From Bacteroidota bacterium (lineage in GTDB: Bacteria; Bacteroidota; Bacteroidia; Chitinophagales; Chitinophagaceae), in contig JAFDXK010000002.1 in the NCBI GenBank assembly GCA_018267965.1, forward strand, positions 124,001 through 188,000: a stretch of DNA of 64,000 nucleotides. The letters run 5' to 3'. Positions within the stretch are counted from its first letter, which is position 1, and every line of letters starts with the position of its first letter. The notes beneath the pieces were generated by a model that saw only the letters and a list, made by a program, of their open reading frames with translations, had not been told where the DNA came from and ran no database searches. Of the stretch, positions 51,524 to 60,625 are shown piece after piece. Position numbers and translations under genes: made by a program.

Positions 51524-53671
51524 ATGAAACGTTTTTTACTATTAGCAGCATTTAGTTTTTCAAACCTGGCTATATGGGCTCAAAGCACATTAAGCGGAAC
51601 GGTTACAGACGATAAGGGCAAACCTGTGAAAGGTGCCAGCGTTTATCTCGATAACACAATCGATGGTACAACAACTGATAGTGCCGGTCATTTTACATTT
51701 TCTACTTCTGAAGCAGGTGCACAAACATTAGTGGCAAGTGAAGTATCTCATGAAAATGCGGGTATACCTGTTACAGTGAAAGGAGACCTGACAGGGCTCA
51801 CGATTAAAATGAAATCAACAGCTCACAGCCTCGATGATGTAACCATCACTGCCGGTTCATTCGAAGCATCTGATAAAAATAAAACCATACTAACACCGCT
51901 TGATGTGGTTACAACTGCAGGTTCCCAGGCCGATGTGGTTCGTGCTATACAAACCTTACCGGGTACACAGGCACAAGGCGCACAAACGGGTTTGTTTGTG
52001 CGTGGTGGTGATGCCAGTGAAGCGGCAGTAGTAGTAGACGGCATGGTGGCGCAAAACGCTTTCCTTAGCACAGCACCTGGTGTAGCGGCACGCAGCCGTT
52101 TCGGCCCGTTCCAATTTAAAGGTGTGGCATTCAGCAGCGGTGGTTATAGCGCGCGTTACGGACAAGCATTATCGTCTGTATTAGAACTAAACACAAATGA
52201 CCTTCCTGATAAAAGCACAATCAATTTGGGTATCAACATGGCAGGTGTTTATGCATCAGGTTCAAAACTGTTTAAGAAAACAAGTGTTGATGCCAGTGCA
52301 TACTACAACAACCTTACACCATTCTACGGCATTGCTAAAACCAATGTAGACTATTATGATGTGCCTAAAGGCGGTGGTGGTTCTGCTAAATACACATGGG
52401 CGCCTAACAAAAATGGTTTGCTGAAAGCGGGTGTAAATTATTCTCAATTCAGGAGTGGTACTCGCGTACCATCACCTTCTGATGCTACTCAGGTTCTAGA
52501 CTTTGGTATCAAATCACAGAATGTTTACAGCAGTTTGTCGTACAAACAAACATTTAAAGACAAATGGATGTTATTTACTTCTGCAGCTTACAGCTACAAC
52601 CAGGACGATGTGAAATGGGATACTATTGCGGCACCAAGCAAAGATGACCGTACACAGGTACGTGCTGAAGTGAAAAACTATACCACTTCACGCCTTAGCA
52701 TATTATTAGGTGGCGAAATGCAACACTTTCATTACGACCGTACTTTCAGTGTGTGGAATACCAACTTTACTGAAACACAAATTGCCGGATATGCAGAAGC
52801 TGATTGGAATGCAATGCATTGGTTAGCATTAAAACCGGGTGTACGTTATGAGCACAGCATACTGTTGAATAGCGATGTAATAATGCCTCGTTTGGCTTTA
52901 GGTATTAAATCGGGTTTGCACGGACAGTTCTCTTTGGCAGGCGGTATGTTCTACCAAACAGTCGACCAGCAGTATCTGTTAGCAGGCTATAGGCCGCAAA
53001 TGCAGCAAGCTGTGCACTATATAGCTAACTATCAGTACATGCACAAAGACCGTACATTGCGTATAGAAGGTTATTACAAAAGCTATGACCAGTTAGTACG
53101 CCAGTTCACAGCATATAGTCCTAATAATTTTGCAACACCTTATGGCTACGTAGACAATACAGGTTATGGCTATGCAACAGGTGCAGAATTGTTCTGGAGG
53201 GATAAAAAGACCATCAAAAATGCTGACTACTGGATATCGTATAGTTTCATTGACACAAAACGTTTGTTCAAAAACTATCCGACAGAAGCACAACCCGACT
53301 TCATAGCGAGTCATACATTGAACGTAGTTACCAAATACTTCATCGAAAAATGGAGCACACAAATCAACGTTACGTATAACTTTGCTACAGGACGCCCGTA
53401 CTACAACCCTTCAAAACCGGCATCAGAATTTTTCACAGATCGTACTCCCGATTACAACAACCTGTCTCTAACGGTTAACTACCTGCATTCCATAGGCAAG
53501 TGGTTTACTGTTGTATATGCTGGTATAGACAACATTACCAATGCACAAAATATTTTTGGATACAGATATGATGCATTCGGTAATAAATATCCAGTGCGCC
53601 CTGCACTTTACCGCTCAGTGTTTGTGGGTGTAAACTTCTCACTCACAGCATTTGATAAAGACGAATTATAA
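51524..53671 (+). CDS. TonB-dependent receptor with carboxypeptidase-like domain
   Basis: 715-residue outer-membrane receptor. Signal peptide 1-20 (ending IWAQ), then a carboxypeptidase-like regulatory domain (STLSGTVTDDKGKPVKGASVYLDNTIDGTTTDSAGHFTF) at 22-105. The plug follows, with DVVRAIQTLPGTQAQGAQTGLFVRGGDASEAAVVVDGM, a strong match to TonB plug sequences, and the barrel ends in an aromatic-type strand RSVFVGVNFSL. The ligand is unknown: it lacks the long SusC pattern, and no SusD gene follows. The next gene, 33 bases on, encodes a small exported TPR-like protein and is probably in the same operon. The start was chosen at the ATG that begins the signal peptide. Confidence 0.9.
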   Translation: MKRFLLLAAFSFSNLAIWAQSTLSGTVTDDKGKPVKGASVYLDNTIDGTTTDSAGHFTFSTSEAGAQTLVASEVSHENAGIPVTVKGDLTGLTIKMKSTAHSLDDVTITAGSFEASDKNKTILTPLDVVTTAGSQADVVRAIQTLPGTQAQGAQTGLFVRGGDASEAAVVVDGMVAQNAFLSTAPGVAARSRFGPFQFKGVAFSSGGYSARYGQALSSVLELNTNDLPDKSTINLGINMAGVYASGSKLFKKTSVDASAYYNNLTPFYGIAKTNVDYYDVPKGGGGSAKYTWAPNKNGLLKAGVNYSQFRSGTRVPSPSDATQVLDFGIKSQNVYSSLSYKQTFKDKWMLFTSAAYSYNQDDVKWDTIAAPSKDDRTQVRAEVKNYTTSRLSILLGGEMQHFHYDRTFSVWNTNFTETQIAGYAEADWNAMHWLALKPGVRYEHSILLNSDVIMPRLALGIKSGLHGQFSLAGGMFYQTVDQQYLLAGYRPQMQQAVHYIANYQYMHKDRTLRIEGYYKSYDQLVRQFTAYSPNNFATPYGYVDNTGYGYATGAELFWRDKKTIKNADYWISYSFIDTKRLFKNYPTEAQPDFIASHTLNVVTKYFIEKWSTQINVTYNFATGRPYYNPSKPASEFFTDRTPDYNNLSLTVNYLHSIGKWFTVVYAGIDNITNAQNIFGYRYDAFGNKYPVRPALYRSVFVGVNFSLTAFDKDEL

Positions 53672-53704
53672 TTTTTAAACTCAATTTTAAATACATACTA
53701 AACA

Positions 53705-54361
53705 ATGACACGCTACATCATCATCACTGCCATCGCAGCTTTTTCATACATACACTGCCAGGCACAGGGAGATTTTAAAGACGCTCTTAAAAAGACTTTC
53801 ACTGCTTACGACACTACTCAAGACGTGCAGAAAAAAGTGGAAGCAAGCAACAAGCTTACCATGATTGCGAAAAAATGGAATTCAGAATGGGCTACTCACT
53901 ATTACAATGCATATAGCAAGGCTGTTCTTTCGTATATGGAACAAGACGAGAAAAAACGTGATGCTTACTGTGATGAAGCAGATAAAGAACTTGACGAAGC
54001 TATCGGTATTATAGGGAAAGACAACGACGAAACTTATGTAATGCGCGCTTTACTTGCTAATGCACGTATGGCCGTTGACGGACGCAATCGTTGGCAGAAA
54101 TACGGTAAGATCTTCAATGAGAATCTTGAAAAAGCAAAAGAGATGAACCCAGACAATCCTCGCATCTACTATCTGTTAGGCATAAGCAAATTCTATATGC
54201 CTAAAATGTTTGGTGGTGGCAAAAAAGCAGCTTTACCTTATTATGAAAAAGCAGATGGTTTGTTTGCGAAAGAAACCGATGCAGATATTACAAAACCATA
54301 CTGGGGCAAAATTCAGAATACATATATGTTAGCTCAATGTAAAACAGAAGATAAGGAATAG
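53705..54361 (+). CDS. Exported TPR-like protein paired with the TonB receptor
   Basis: 218-residue protein with a signal peptide (MTRYIIITAIAAFSYIHCQAQ). The rest is mostly helical and fits two or three TPR-like helix pairs: HYYNAYSKAVLSYMEQDEKKRDAYCDEADKELDEAI and NPDNPRIYYLLGISKFYMP...ALPYYEKADGLF. It probably acts in the periplasm. The gene follows the TonB receptor after 33 bases and is closed by a terminator, so both form an operon. TPR proteins next to TonB receptors occur in Bacteroidota, with unclear roles. No specific family was recognised. Confidence 0.75.
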   Translation: MTRYIIITAIAAFSYIHCQAQGDFKDALKKTFTAYDTTQDVQKKVEASNKLTMIAKKWNSEWATHYYNAYSKAVLSYMEQDEKKRDAYCDEADKELDEAIGIIGKDNDETYVMRALLANARMAVDGRNRWQKYGKIFNENLEKAKEMNPDNPRIYYLLGISKFYMPKMFGGGKKAALPYYEKADGLFAKETDADITKPYWGKIQNTYMLAQCKTEDKE

Positions 54362-54411
54362 TTCTCGCGATGAATATTTGAATGACAGAGTGGATTACTC
54401 ATTACAACCGG

Positions 54412-54438
54412 CCGGCTGCAAATGCAGCCGGTTTTTTT
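54412..54438 (+). terminator. Intrinsic terminator of the TonB receptor-TPR operon
   Basis: CCGGCTGC (54412-54419) pairs with GCAGCCGG (54424-54431) around a 4-base loop, followed by seven T. It lies 50 bases after the stop codon of the TPR-like gene. Confidence 0.9.
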
Positions 54439-54641
54439 GTTAAAATAAAATAACGCAACAGGTTATTCATCTATCCATAATTGATTTTATTATAGCTCGT
54501 TATGCAAGCTGATGTAATGTGCTGGCTTTCTTTAACTTTTTTTTAGACCCGTGTCAGTTTAGCTTTACAACTGAATTCGAAAGTCGACAAGTTTTTCTAT
54601 ACACTCTGCGCCCCATTACGTAACCATTAAAACTAAGACTT
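54439..54641. other. Upstream region of the DUF4382 lipoprotein gene, no gene seen
   Basis: The longest gap in the window runs from the TPR-like gene to the DUF4382 gene (280 bases). After the terminator it is AT-rich with a T-run near 54535-54545 and a near-match -7 element TAGCTTTA (54560-54567), one base off consensus. No ORF, tRNA or clear hairpin was identified. Confidence 0.5.
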
Positions 54642-55433
54642 ATGAAAAAGAAGATCATTTCGACAGTAGTTATCGCGTCATTATTTACAACATCATTGTT
54701 TGTTTCGTGTAAGAAAAATGACAACAACAGTGCAATCCCTACTCAGACAGCTCATGTAAACATGAGGCTTACCGATGCCCCGGCAGATTATGATGCCGTG
54801 TACATTGATATTCAAAAAGTAGAAGTCACCATGGAGGGTTCTGCAGCCATTCAACTTACACCAGTCAGGCCGGGTGTTTACGATATATTGAAATTAAAAA
54901 ACAGCCTGGACACGCTACTGATAAGGGCAGATATACCTGCCGGTAAGATAAGCCAGATAAGGTTGATACTTGGTAGCAATAACTCAGTTGTTGTTGACGG
55001 CACTACTTACACTTTGAATACTCCTTCTGCACAGGAGAGTGGGTTGAAGCTAAAGCTTAATACACAATTAGTAGTAGGAGGCTCATACGATATGTGGCTG
55101 GATTTTGATGTTGCAAAATCTATAGTAGCAACTGGCAGTGGTAAATATAATCTGAAACCTGTTGTAACGGCGTTTGCTGCTGAAACCGATGGGCGTATTA
55201 AAGGTTACGTATTGCCAGGAGCAGCTCTTACAACGGTGTATGCGTCTAACGGTATCGATACTTATTCTGCAATACCTGACATCGATGGGTTCTTTGTCTT
55301 TAAAGGATTGCCTGAGGGAACATATTCGGTAACATTTGACGCATCAGTTGTTACTTATACCGACATTACAATTACAAACATCAATGTAAAGTATGGTAGC
55401 ATCACAGATGTTGGCACTACCATACTGAAATAA
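54642..55433 (+). CDS. DUF4382 lipoprotein
   Basis: 263-residue lipoprotein. The N terminus ends in a lipobox (SLFVSC at residue 23, followed by KKND). The next 150 residues match the DUF4382 pattern: HVNMRLTDAPADYDAVYIDIQKVEVTMEG, LKNSLDTLLIRADIPAGKISQIRLILGSNNSVVVDG, and YDMWLDFDVAKSIV. A carboxypeptidase-like beta-sandwich follows at the end (GRIKGYVLPGAALTTVYASNG...DGFFVFKGLPEGTYSVTFDA). Function is unknown. Lysines after the lipobox Cys do not form the surface-export signal known from other Bacteroidota, so location on either side of the outer membrane is open. A single gene flanked by gaps. Confidence 0.88.
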   Translation: MKKKIISTVVIASLFTTSLFVSCKKNDNNSAIPTQTAHVNMRLTDAPADYDAVYIDIQKVEVTMEGSAAIQLTPVRPGVYDILKLKNSLDTLLIRADIPAGKISQIRLILGSNNSVVVDGTTYTLNTPSAQESGLKLKLNTQLVVGGSYDMWLDFDVAKSIVATGSGKYNLKPVVTAFAAETDGRIKGYVLPGAALTTVYASNGIDTYSAIPDIDGFFVFKGLPEGTYSVTFDASVVTYTDITITNINVKYGSITDVGTTILK

Positions 55434-55463
55434 TATATATTGGTTGGTTCGTGGTTATGGGAA

Positions 55464-55495
55464 ACGTGGGCGATTCTTAAATGGGTTGCCCACGT
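55464..55495 (+). terminator. Hairpin after the DUF4382 gene
   Basis: ACGTGGGC (55464-55471) and GCCCACGT (55488-55495) form a perfect GC-rich 8-bp stem with a 16-base loop, 30 bases after the stop codon. Only a short GATTT follows, so terminator function is possible but not certain. Confidence 0.5.
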
Positions 55496-55558
55496 GATTT
55501 ATAGATCAGTTGGAATAAACTGGGATTAACTGTATTTTCATTGCGGGTATACGTCAAT

Positions 55559-57490
55559 ATGCAGCAAAATTTCAAACGATTCCTGTTTATTATGTTGGGT
55601 CTCTGCGCATTTGCGCTTGGGCTCAAACAATTGCGCGAACCCGATATCTGGTGGCAGTTGCTCTCCGGCAGGTGGATGATAGAACATGGTGCCATTACAC
55701 GTACAGATATGTTCTCTTATACCATGCAGGGACATAAATGGGTGAATGTAAAATGGCTATATGAGGTTGTTGCGGCTGGTCTTGAAAAAGCAGGTGGCCC
55801 AGAAGTAGTATTATTATTACAGGCATTAGTAAACCTTGCTATCGTTTATCTCTTATATCGTGCTACTAAACTTCTTGCAGAAAAATTAAATACACAAATT
55901 CCGGTATTCGCATCAGCATTATCACTTCTGTTATTTCTTGCTATAGTAGAATATCGTATGGCAGGCAGGCCCGAAATGATGAGCCATTTGTTTTGTACCA
56001 TTTTCATTTTTCTTATATGGCGCAATCCTACTTTTGATTGGAAGAAAGCATGGCTATTTATTCCCCTGCAATGTCTGTGGGCTAACATGCACGAGGCGTA
56101 TCCTGTAGGAATGGTTATCATCGGAGCATGCGCAGGCGGCAGTTTGGTATCATATATACTTACTAAAGAAAAAACTGCTTTACAGCAAACCATAAGAACA
56201 GCCTTGCTATTCCTTGCCTGCGGGTTAATTATTCTATGCAATCCCAATACCATTCAATTATGGAAGCAGCCATTTGAAATATATCGCCAGGTGTGGGCAA
56301 ATAAATACACCACAGAACTATTCTCTATTAAAGACCCAGAATACTGGACGATAGAAGCTAAGTGGTACATTACGTTATTAGTCTTATCAATTCTCTATTG
56401 GGTTATAAAGATTGCTGCAGTTGTTAAACAAAAGCAGGTTAGGTCGTTTTTCACACCTGTAATTACGTCTTATCTAATATTGCTGCCCCTATTTGCATAC
56501 CTGTCAATAACTGCTAATCGTAACATACCATTTGCTATGATAGTTTTATTGCCATCAGTAGCTGTTATGTTGGTGTGGCTGGTAAATATTTTACGCATAC
56601 AAAATATTGGCCTGTTCCAAAAAATTACAAAACAAGCACTTCCGATAGCAATTGTAATTACAGGACTATTTTACGTGAGTATCGTCAGCAATAAATTCTA
56701 TAAATACACAAACTCGCCAAACAGGTACGGCATGCATGTCAGTATGTTGCACAACCCTACCGGTGCGGCAGATTTTATAAAAGAACATCATATTCAAGGC
56801 ACTCCTTTTTCCGATTACTTTGTGTCTTCTTACCTTTTATGGAAGCTTTATCCATCATTCAAATCATACATCGATCTGCGCGACCTTGATGTATTTCCCG
56901 TTGAGTTCTTCGATGACTATTTCAACATTTATACACAGCCCGAAAAATTTGATACTCTCGACAGTAAGTATAATTTCAATTATGTAGTGGTAAGCACCTC
57001 ACAATTATTAGCGCTACAAATGAAACTCTTTTGGGGTAAGGGTTACAATATGGTGTATGTAGATCCTGTTGCAGCAATATTCCTAAAATCGAATGCTATT
57101 AATGAACATCTTAATAATAACAGGGCGATACAAAAAACATTTAGCTGGCCGGCGCCGGTCGAGGAACAAGGATGGGCACAGACTATTACAAAACTGTTGA
57201 ATCCTTTTGTGAATTATGATGAAGAAGATGGCAGTCTGCAAGCTATGTATGCTGCTCGCTATTATAATGCCATGAAAGACTATCCCGTTTCTATACAACA
57301 GCTGTTACCTCAGATGCCTGCTTTAGAAGACAACGCTGAAGCCAATTATACTATGGGTGCAACGTTTATGCAATATGGCAACGCCTTAAAACCTGGGCCT
57401 GATAAACAACGTAAACTGGATAGCGCATCTATCTTCATACAACGTGCTAAAGAATTAGACCCAAACATAGTACCAAACGAACAAGAGTAA
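55559..57490 (+). CDS. Multi-pass membrane protein with C-terminal TPR-like domain
   Basis: 643-residue protein. An N-terminal hydrophobic helix is followed by the loop REPDIWWQLLSGRWMIEHGAITRTDMFSYTMQGHKWVNVKWLYE, with the DPDxWWHL-like motif found in a class of GT-C-like membrane proteins. About 11 membrane helices extend to residue 395. A soluble region follows (PTGAADFIKEHHIQGTPFSDYFVSSYLLWKLYPSFKSYIDLRD), and the last 60 residues have a TPR-like helix pair (EANYTMGATFMQYGNAL). The start is ATG 55559; a TTG at 55541 is less likely. It may be a membrane glycosyltransferase, but no catalytic residues can be assigned with confidence and the function is unknown. Confidence 0.65.
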   Translation: MQQNFKRFLFIMLGLCAFALGLKQLREPDIWWQLLSGRWMIEHGAITRTDMFSYTMQGHKWVNVKWLYEVVAAGLEKAGGPEVVLLLQALVNLAIVYLLYRATKLLAEKLNTQIPVFASALSLLLFLAIVEYRMAGRPEMMSHLFCTIFIFLIWRNPTFDWKKAWLFIPLQCLWANMHEAYPVGMVIIGACAGGSLVSYILTKEKTALQQTIRTALLFLACGLIILCNPNTIQLWKQPFEIYRQVWANKYTTELFSIKDPEYWTIEAKWYITLLVLSILYWVIKIAAVVKQKQVRSFFTPVITSYLILLPLFAYLSITANRNIPFAMIVLLPSVAVMLVWLVNILRIQNIGLFQKITKQALPIAIVITGLFYVSIVSNKFYKYTNSPNRYGMHVSMLHNPTGAADFIKEHHIQGTPFSDYFVSSYLLWKLYPSFKSYIDLRDLDVFPVEFFDDYFNIYTQPEKFDTLDSKYNFNYVVVSTSQLLALQMKLFWGKGYNMVYVDPVAAIFLKSNAINEHLNNNRAIQKTFSWPAPVEEQGWAQTITKLLNPFVNYDEEDGSLQAMYAARYYNAMKDYPVSIQQLLPQMPALEDNAEANYTMGATFMQYGNALKPGPDKQRKLDSASIFIQRAKELDPNIVPNEQE

Positions 57491-57534
57491 TACTGCAAAT
57501 GATTTCTATCATAGTTTAAATTTATTTGCAGGTG

Positions 57535-57542
57535 TATCTTTG
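57535..57542 (+). promoter_or_regulatory. -7 promoter element of the small coiled-coil protein gene
   Basis: TATCTTTG matches TAnnTTTG exactly, 17 bases upstream of the ATG at 57560. No TTG at the usual -33 distance was found. Confidence 0.5.
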
Positions 57543-57559
57543 TATATAAATCAAAGCAA

Positions 57560-57871
57560 ATGAAAAACTACAAATTTGGGTTGCTATCAGCGTTGTTGAT
57601 CTTGGCATTTAATATGCCTCTTTATGCTCAGGATTTTAAGAAAGAACAGCAAAAAGAAGAAAAAGCTGTTAAAGCTGCTTATAAGAAAAAGGAAATCACT
57701 ACTGCAGAATATGAGAAACTGATGAAGGAACAGTATGAGATAAAGCAAAAGATAGAAAAATGCGAAAAAGACGGTGTATTAACATCTAAAGAAAAAAACA
57801 GTATCAATTCAGATTTGGAATCCGCCAAAGAACGGCTCGAAAAATATAAGACCAACGCAGAGAAATATTAA
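57560..57871 (+). CDS. Small exported coiled-coil protein
   Basis: 103-residue protein with a signal peptide (residues 1-23, ending LYAQ). The mature 80 residues are nearly all charged (Lys and Glu) and helical: KKEQQKEEKAVKAAYKKKEITTAEYEKLMKEQYEIKQKIEKCEKDGVLTSKEKNSINSDLESAKERLEKYK. Residues 38-50 and 70-78 resemble helix-loop motifs, as in DUF-type periplasmic proteins, and a single Cys is present. It is an independent transcription unit with promoter-like and terminator elements. Function unknown; it may be a periplasmic stress protein or chaperone. Confidence 0.75.
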   Translation: MKNYKFGLLSALLILAFNMPLYAQDFKKEQQKEEKAVKAAYKKKEITTAEYEKLMKEQYEIKQKIEKCEKDGVLTSKEKNSINSDLESAKERLEKYKTNAEKY

Positions 57872-57876
57872 TTAGA

Positions 57877-57900
57877 AGCCCGCTCTAAGCGGGCTTTTTT
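57877..57900 (+). terminator. Intrinsic terminator after the small coiled-coil protein gene
   Basis: AGCCCGC (57877-57883) pairs with GCGGGCT (57889-57895) around a 5-base loop, followed by T residues to 57900. It sits just before the dgt start. Confidence 0.9.
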
Positions 57901-57929
57901 ATGCCCGTATAATGTTGCATTTTTACAGC

Positions 57930-59321
57930 ATGAACTGGCAAGAGCTATATACTGCACGACGAACAGGTGATACGGATGCGAAACATGCTAATCCTGATAG
58001 CGTGCGTACTTCTTTCCTTCGTGATTATGACAGAATAATTTTTTCATCTGCTTTCCGCCGTCTGCAAAATAAAACACAGGTATTCCCATTACCCGGCCCT
58101 GTGTTTGTACACAATCGTCTTACGCATAGCCTGGAAGTTGCCTCTGTTGGGCGTTCATTAGGCAAAGCTGTTGGCGATGCGATTGCTGCCAAATATTATA
58201 ATGAAAGCGACAATTTCAAGGAGTTTTATAAATATGAATTGCCTTCAGTAATTGCTGCAGCTTGTCTGGCACATGATATCGGTAACCCACCTTTCGGACA
58301 CTCAGGTGAAGATGCTATTCGCACTTTTTTCAGAGAGTTAACCGGAGAAACCAAAAATATCATCCATGATACACTGAGTGAAAACCAGCTGAAAGATTTT
58401 GAATTGTTTGAAGGTAATGCGAATGCATTGCGTACGCTCACCAACAATTTCAACGAGAATGATGAAGGTGGTTATAGATTAACATACACGACACTTGCAT
58501 CCATCGTTAAATACCCCTGCTCTTCATCCGAAGGTTTTAATAAAGCAACAGGATTAATTGCTACAAAAAAATCGGGCTTCTTTGATGCAGAGATTTCTTT
58601 GTATCGGAAAATAGCTAGCAGCCTTGGCATACCTAAGAAAGAAGGATTCAATCATGTATATGCCCGTCATCCTTTCGTTTATTTAACAGAAGCTGCTGAT
58701 GATATTTGTTACCGTATTATAGACCTCGAAGATGCACACCGTCTGCATATCGTAACGCTTGATAAAATAAAAGAACTGTTTTATCCATTCTTTGCAATGG
58801 AAGAAGGCTATAATGGCTTACCCTATGTAGAGAAAAAAGTGGAAGCCCTTGTTGATGATAACCAAAAAGTGCAATTCATTCGCGCCAAATGGATTGGGTT
58901 GATGGTTGAAAAACTGTCTGCCTTATTTATGGATAATGAAGAAGCTTTATTAAATGGCACGTTGGAAAAGGATTTATTAAAATGTCTGCCGAACGAATAT
59001 GCGAAACTCATTAATGATATCAACAGCTATTCATATAGTCATGTTTATAATTATCAATCGGTAGTAGAAATTGAGATTGCAGGTTACAACCTTATAGGCG
59101 GATTGTTGAAAGAATTTATACATGCTGTTCTCAACCCTACCCATACCAAATCTGCCAAAGTGCTGCAATTGGTTTCTTCTCAATTCCCAATCAGCAAGCA
59201 AAAAGAAAATCTATATCACGATATACAATCTATAGTAGATTTTATATCAGGGATGACAGATTTGTATGCCATAGACTTGTACCGTAAAATGACAGGCATC
59301 AGCGTGCCCCAGCTCAGATAG
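57930..59321 (+). CDS. dgt: dGTP triphosphohydrolase
   Basis: 463-residue HD-domain enzyme that cleaves dGTP to deoxyguanosine and triphosphate, affecting dNTP balance. MNWQELYTARRTGD at ATG 57930 is the typical start; an ATG at 57912 is open but less likely. The HD metal site is formed by NRLTHSLEVASVGRSLG and AACLAHDIGNPPFGHSGEDAI, with a further Asp in TEAADDICYRIIDLEDAHR. RDYDRIIFSSAFRRLQNKTQVFPL is also conserved. The queA gene starts 2 bases after its stop, so they are co-transcribed. Confidence 0.95.
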   Translation: MNWQELYTARRTGDTDAKHANPDSVRTSFLRDYDRIIFSSAFRRLQNKTQVFPLPGPVFVHNRLTHSLEVASVGRSLGKAVGDAIAAKYYNESDNFKEFYKYELPSVIAAACLAHDIGNPPFGHSGEDAIRTFFRELTGETKNIIHDTLSENQLKDFELFEGNANALRTLTNNFNENDEGGYRLTYTTLASIVKYPCSSSEGFNKATGLIATKKSGFFDAEISLYRKIASSLGIPKKEGFNHVYARHPFVYLTEAADDICYRIIDLEDAHRLHIVTLDKIKELFYPFFAMEEGYNGLPYVEKKVEALVDDNQKVQFIRAKWIGLMVEKLSALFMDNEEALLNGTLEKDLLKCLPNEYAKLINDINSYSYSHVYNYQSVVEIEIAGYNLIGGLLKEFIHAVLNPTHTKSAKVLQLVSSQFPISKQKENLYHDIQSIVDFISGMTDLYAIDLYRKMTGISVPQLR

Positions 59322-59323
59322 TT

Positions 59324-60541
59324 ATGAATGATCCGCGCCTGCTACGAATAGAAGATTATACTTACAATTTACCGGATGATAAAATTGCCAAATATCCTTT
59401 GCAAGAAAGGGATGCATCCAAATTGCTTATTTATAATCAGGGCTATATTTCAGAAGACACGTACAGCAATATCGCTCAATATATACCGGCAGATTCGTTG
59501 ATGATATTCAACCAAACTAAAGTAGTGTATGCACGATTATTGTTTCAGAAAGAATCAGGAGGCATTATCGAAGTATTCTGTTTAGAGCCCCACTCACAAT
59601 ACCCCGAAATTCAAACCGCGCTGCAGCAAAAAAATAAGGTTTGGTGGAACTGCATGATTGGTGGTGCCAGCAAGTGGAAACACGGTATGGTATTAACCAT
59701 AGCGCACACCAATCCTTCTTTTACACTATCAGCAACAATAGCAGAAAGACACTTCGGTTACTTTACTATTGAGCTTACCTGGGATACTGATATTACATTC
59801 GCAGAGGTGTTGCATTATTGCGGTAAAGTACCGCTTCCACCTTACATCAAAAGAGAGGCGGACAAAAAAGATGAGTCGACCTATCAAACCATATACGCTA
59901 AAGAAGAAGGTAGTGTAGCTGCGCCAACCGCAGGCCTGCATTTTACTGATGCCGTATTTAATAGCTTATCCAAAAGGAACATAGAAAAAGATTTTGTAAC
60001 ACTGCATGTAGGAGCAGGCACTTTTAAGCCTGTGAAAAGCGAAACCTTACAAGAACACGATATGCATGCCGAATGGATAGAGGTAGAAAAAACTACCATT
60101 GAAAATTTATTGGCCAAAGAAGGCAATGTTATAGCTGTAGGCACTACATCAATGCGTACATTGGAAAGTTTATACTGGATAGGCGCCAAGCTGTTTAATA
60201 AAATTACTGTTGATTTTAACGGGATAGCCATTACACAATGGGAGCCATATGAATTGAAAAACTTGCCAACGTCTTCTCAAAGCCTGAAATCCATACTTTC
60301 ATATATGCAGGAAAATAACCTTTCAAAGCTCATCACTCGCACACAAATACTCATAGCACCAGGTTACAGCCCTAAAATCATAAAAGGGTTGGTAACCAAT
60401 TTTCATCAGCCGCAATCTACCCTATTGCTATTAGTGGCTGCCCTCATTGGCAATGATTGGCGAAAAGTCTATGATTATGCCTTAAACAACGACTACCGTT
60501 TCCTTAGTTATGGTGATGGGTGCCTGCTTTGGGCGCGATAG
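59324..60541 (+). CDS. queA: S-adenosylmethionine:tRNA ribosyltransferase-isomerase
   Basis: 405-residue enzyme of queuosine biosynthesis; it transfers and isomerises the ribosyl part of SAM onto preQ1 in tRNA to form epoxyqueuosine. YNLPDDKIAKYPLQERDASKLLIY, the barrel motif GKVPLPPYIKRE, SVAAPTAGLHFTDAVF, and FVTLHVGAGTFKPVKSETLQEHDMHAEWIEV are strong QueA blocks, and TRTQILIAPGY and NFHQPQSTLLLLVAAL near the end. Length is somewhat above the usual 340-360. It is in an operon with dgt, without other queuosine genes nearby. Confidence 0.96.
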   Translation: MNDPRLLRIEDYTYNLPDDKIAKYPLQERDASKLLIYNQGYISEDTYSNIAQYIPADSLMIFNQTKVVYARLLFQKESGGIIEVFCLEPHSQYPEIQTALQQKNKVWWNCMIGGASKWKHGMVLTIAHTNPSFTLSATIAERHFGYFTIELTWDTDITFAEVLHYCGKVPLPPYIKREADKKDESTYQTIYAKEEGSVAAPTAGLHFTDAVFNSLSKRNIEKDFVTLHVGAGTFKPVKSETLQEHDMHAEWIEVEKTTIENLLAKEGNVIAVGTTSMRTLESLYWIGAKLFNKITVDFNGIAITQWEPYELKNLPTSSQSLKSILSYMQENNLSKLITRTQILIAPGYSPKIIKGLVTNFHQPQSTLLLLVAALIGNDWRKVYDYALNNDYRFLSYGDGCLLWAR

Positions 60542-60602
60542 TCAATTCCTTTTACCCCTACGTTAAGAAATGGTTAGCTGTATTCCGTACCGATGTATTT
60601 AG

Positions 60603-60610
60603 TAGTTTTG
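60603..60610 (+). promoter_or_regulatory. -7 promoter element of nadC
   Basis: TAGTTTTG matches TAnnTTTG exactly, 15 bases upstream of the ATG at 60626. A clear -33 TTG was not found. Confidence 0.5.
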
Positions 60611-60625
60611 CACCACTAAATTTTG

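Noticed and set aside
54362-54641. Small RNA or riboswitch in the longest gap
   Set aside because: Apart from the terminator of the TPR-like gene, no conserved stem pattern or aptamer motif could be recognised by eye.
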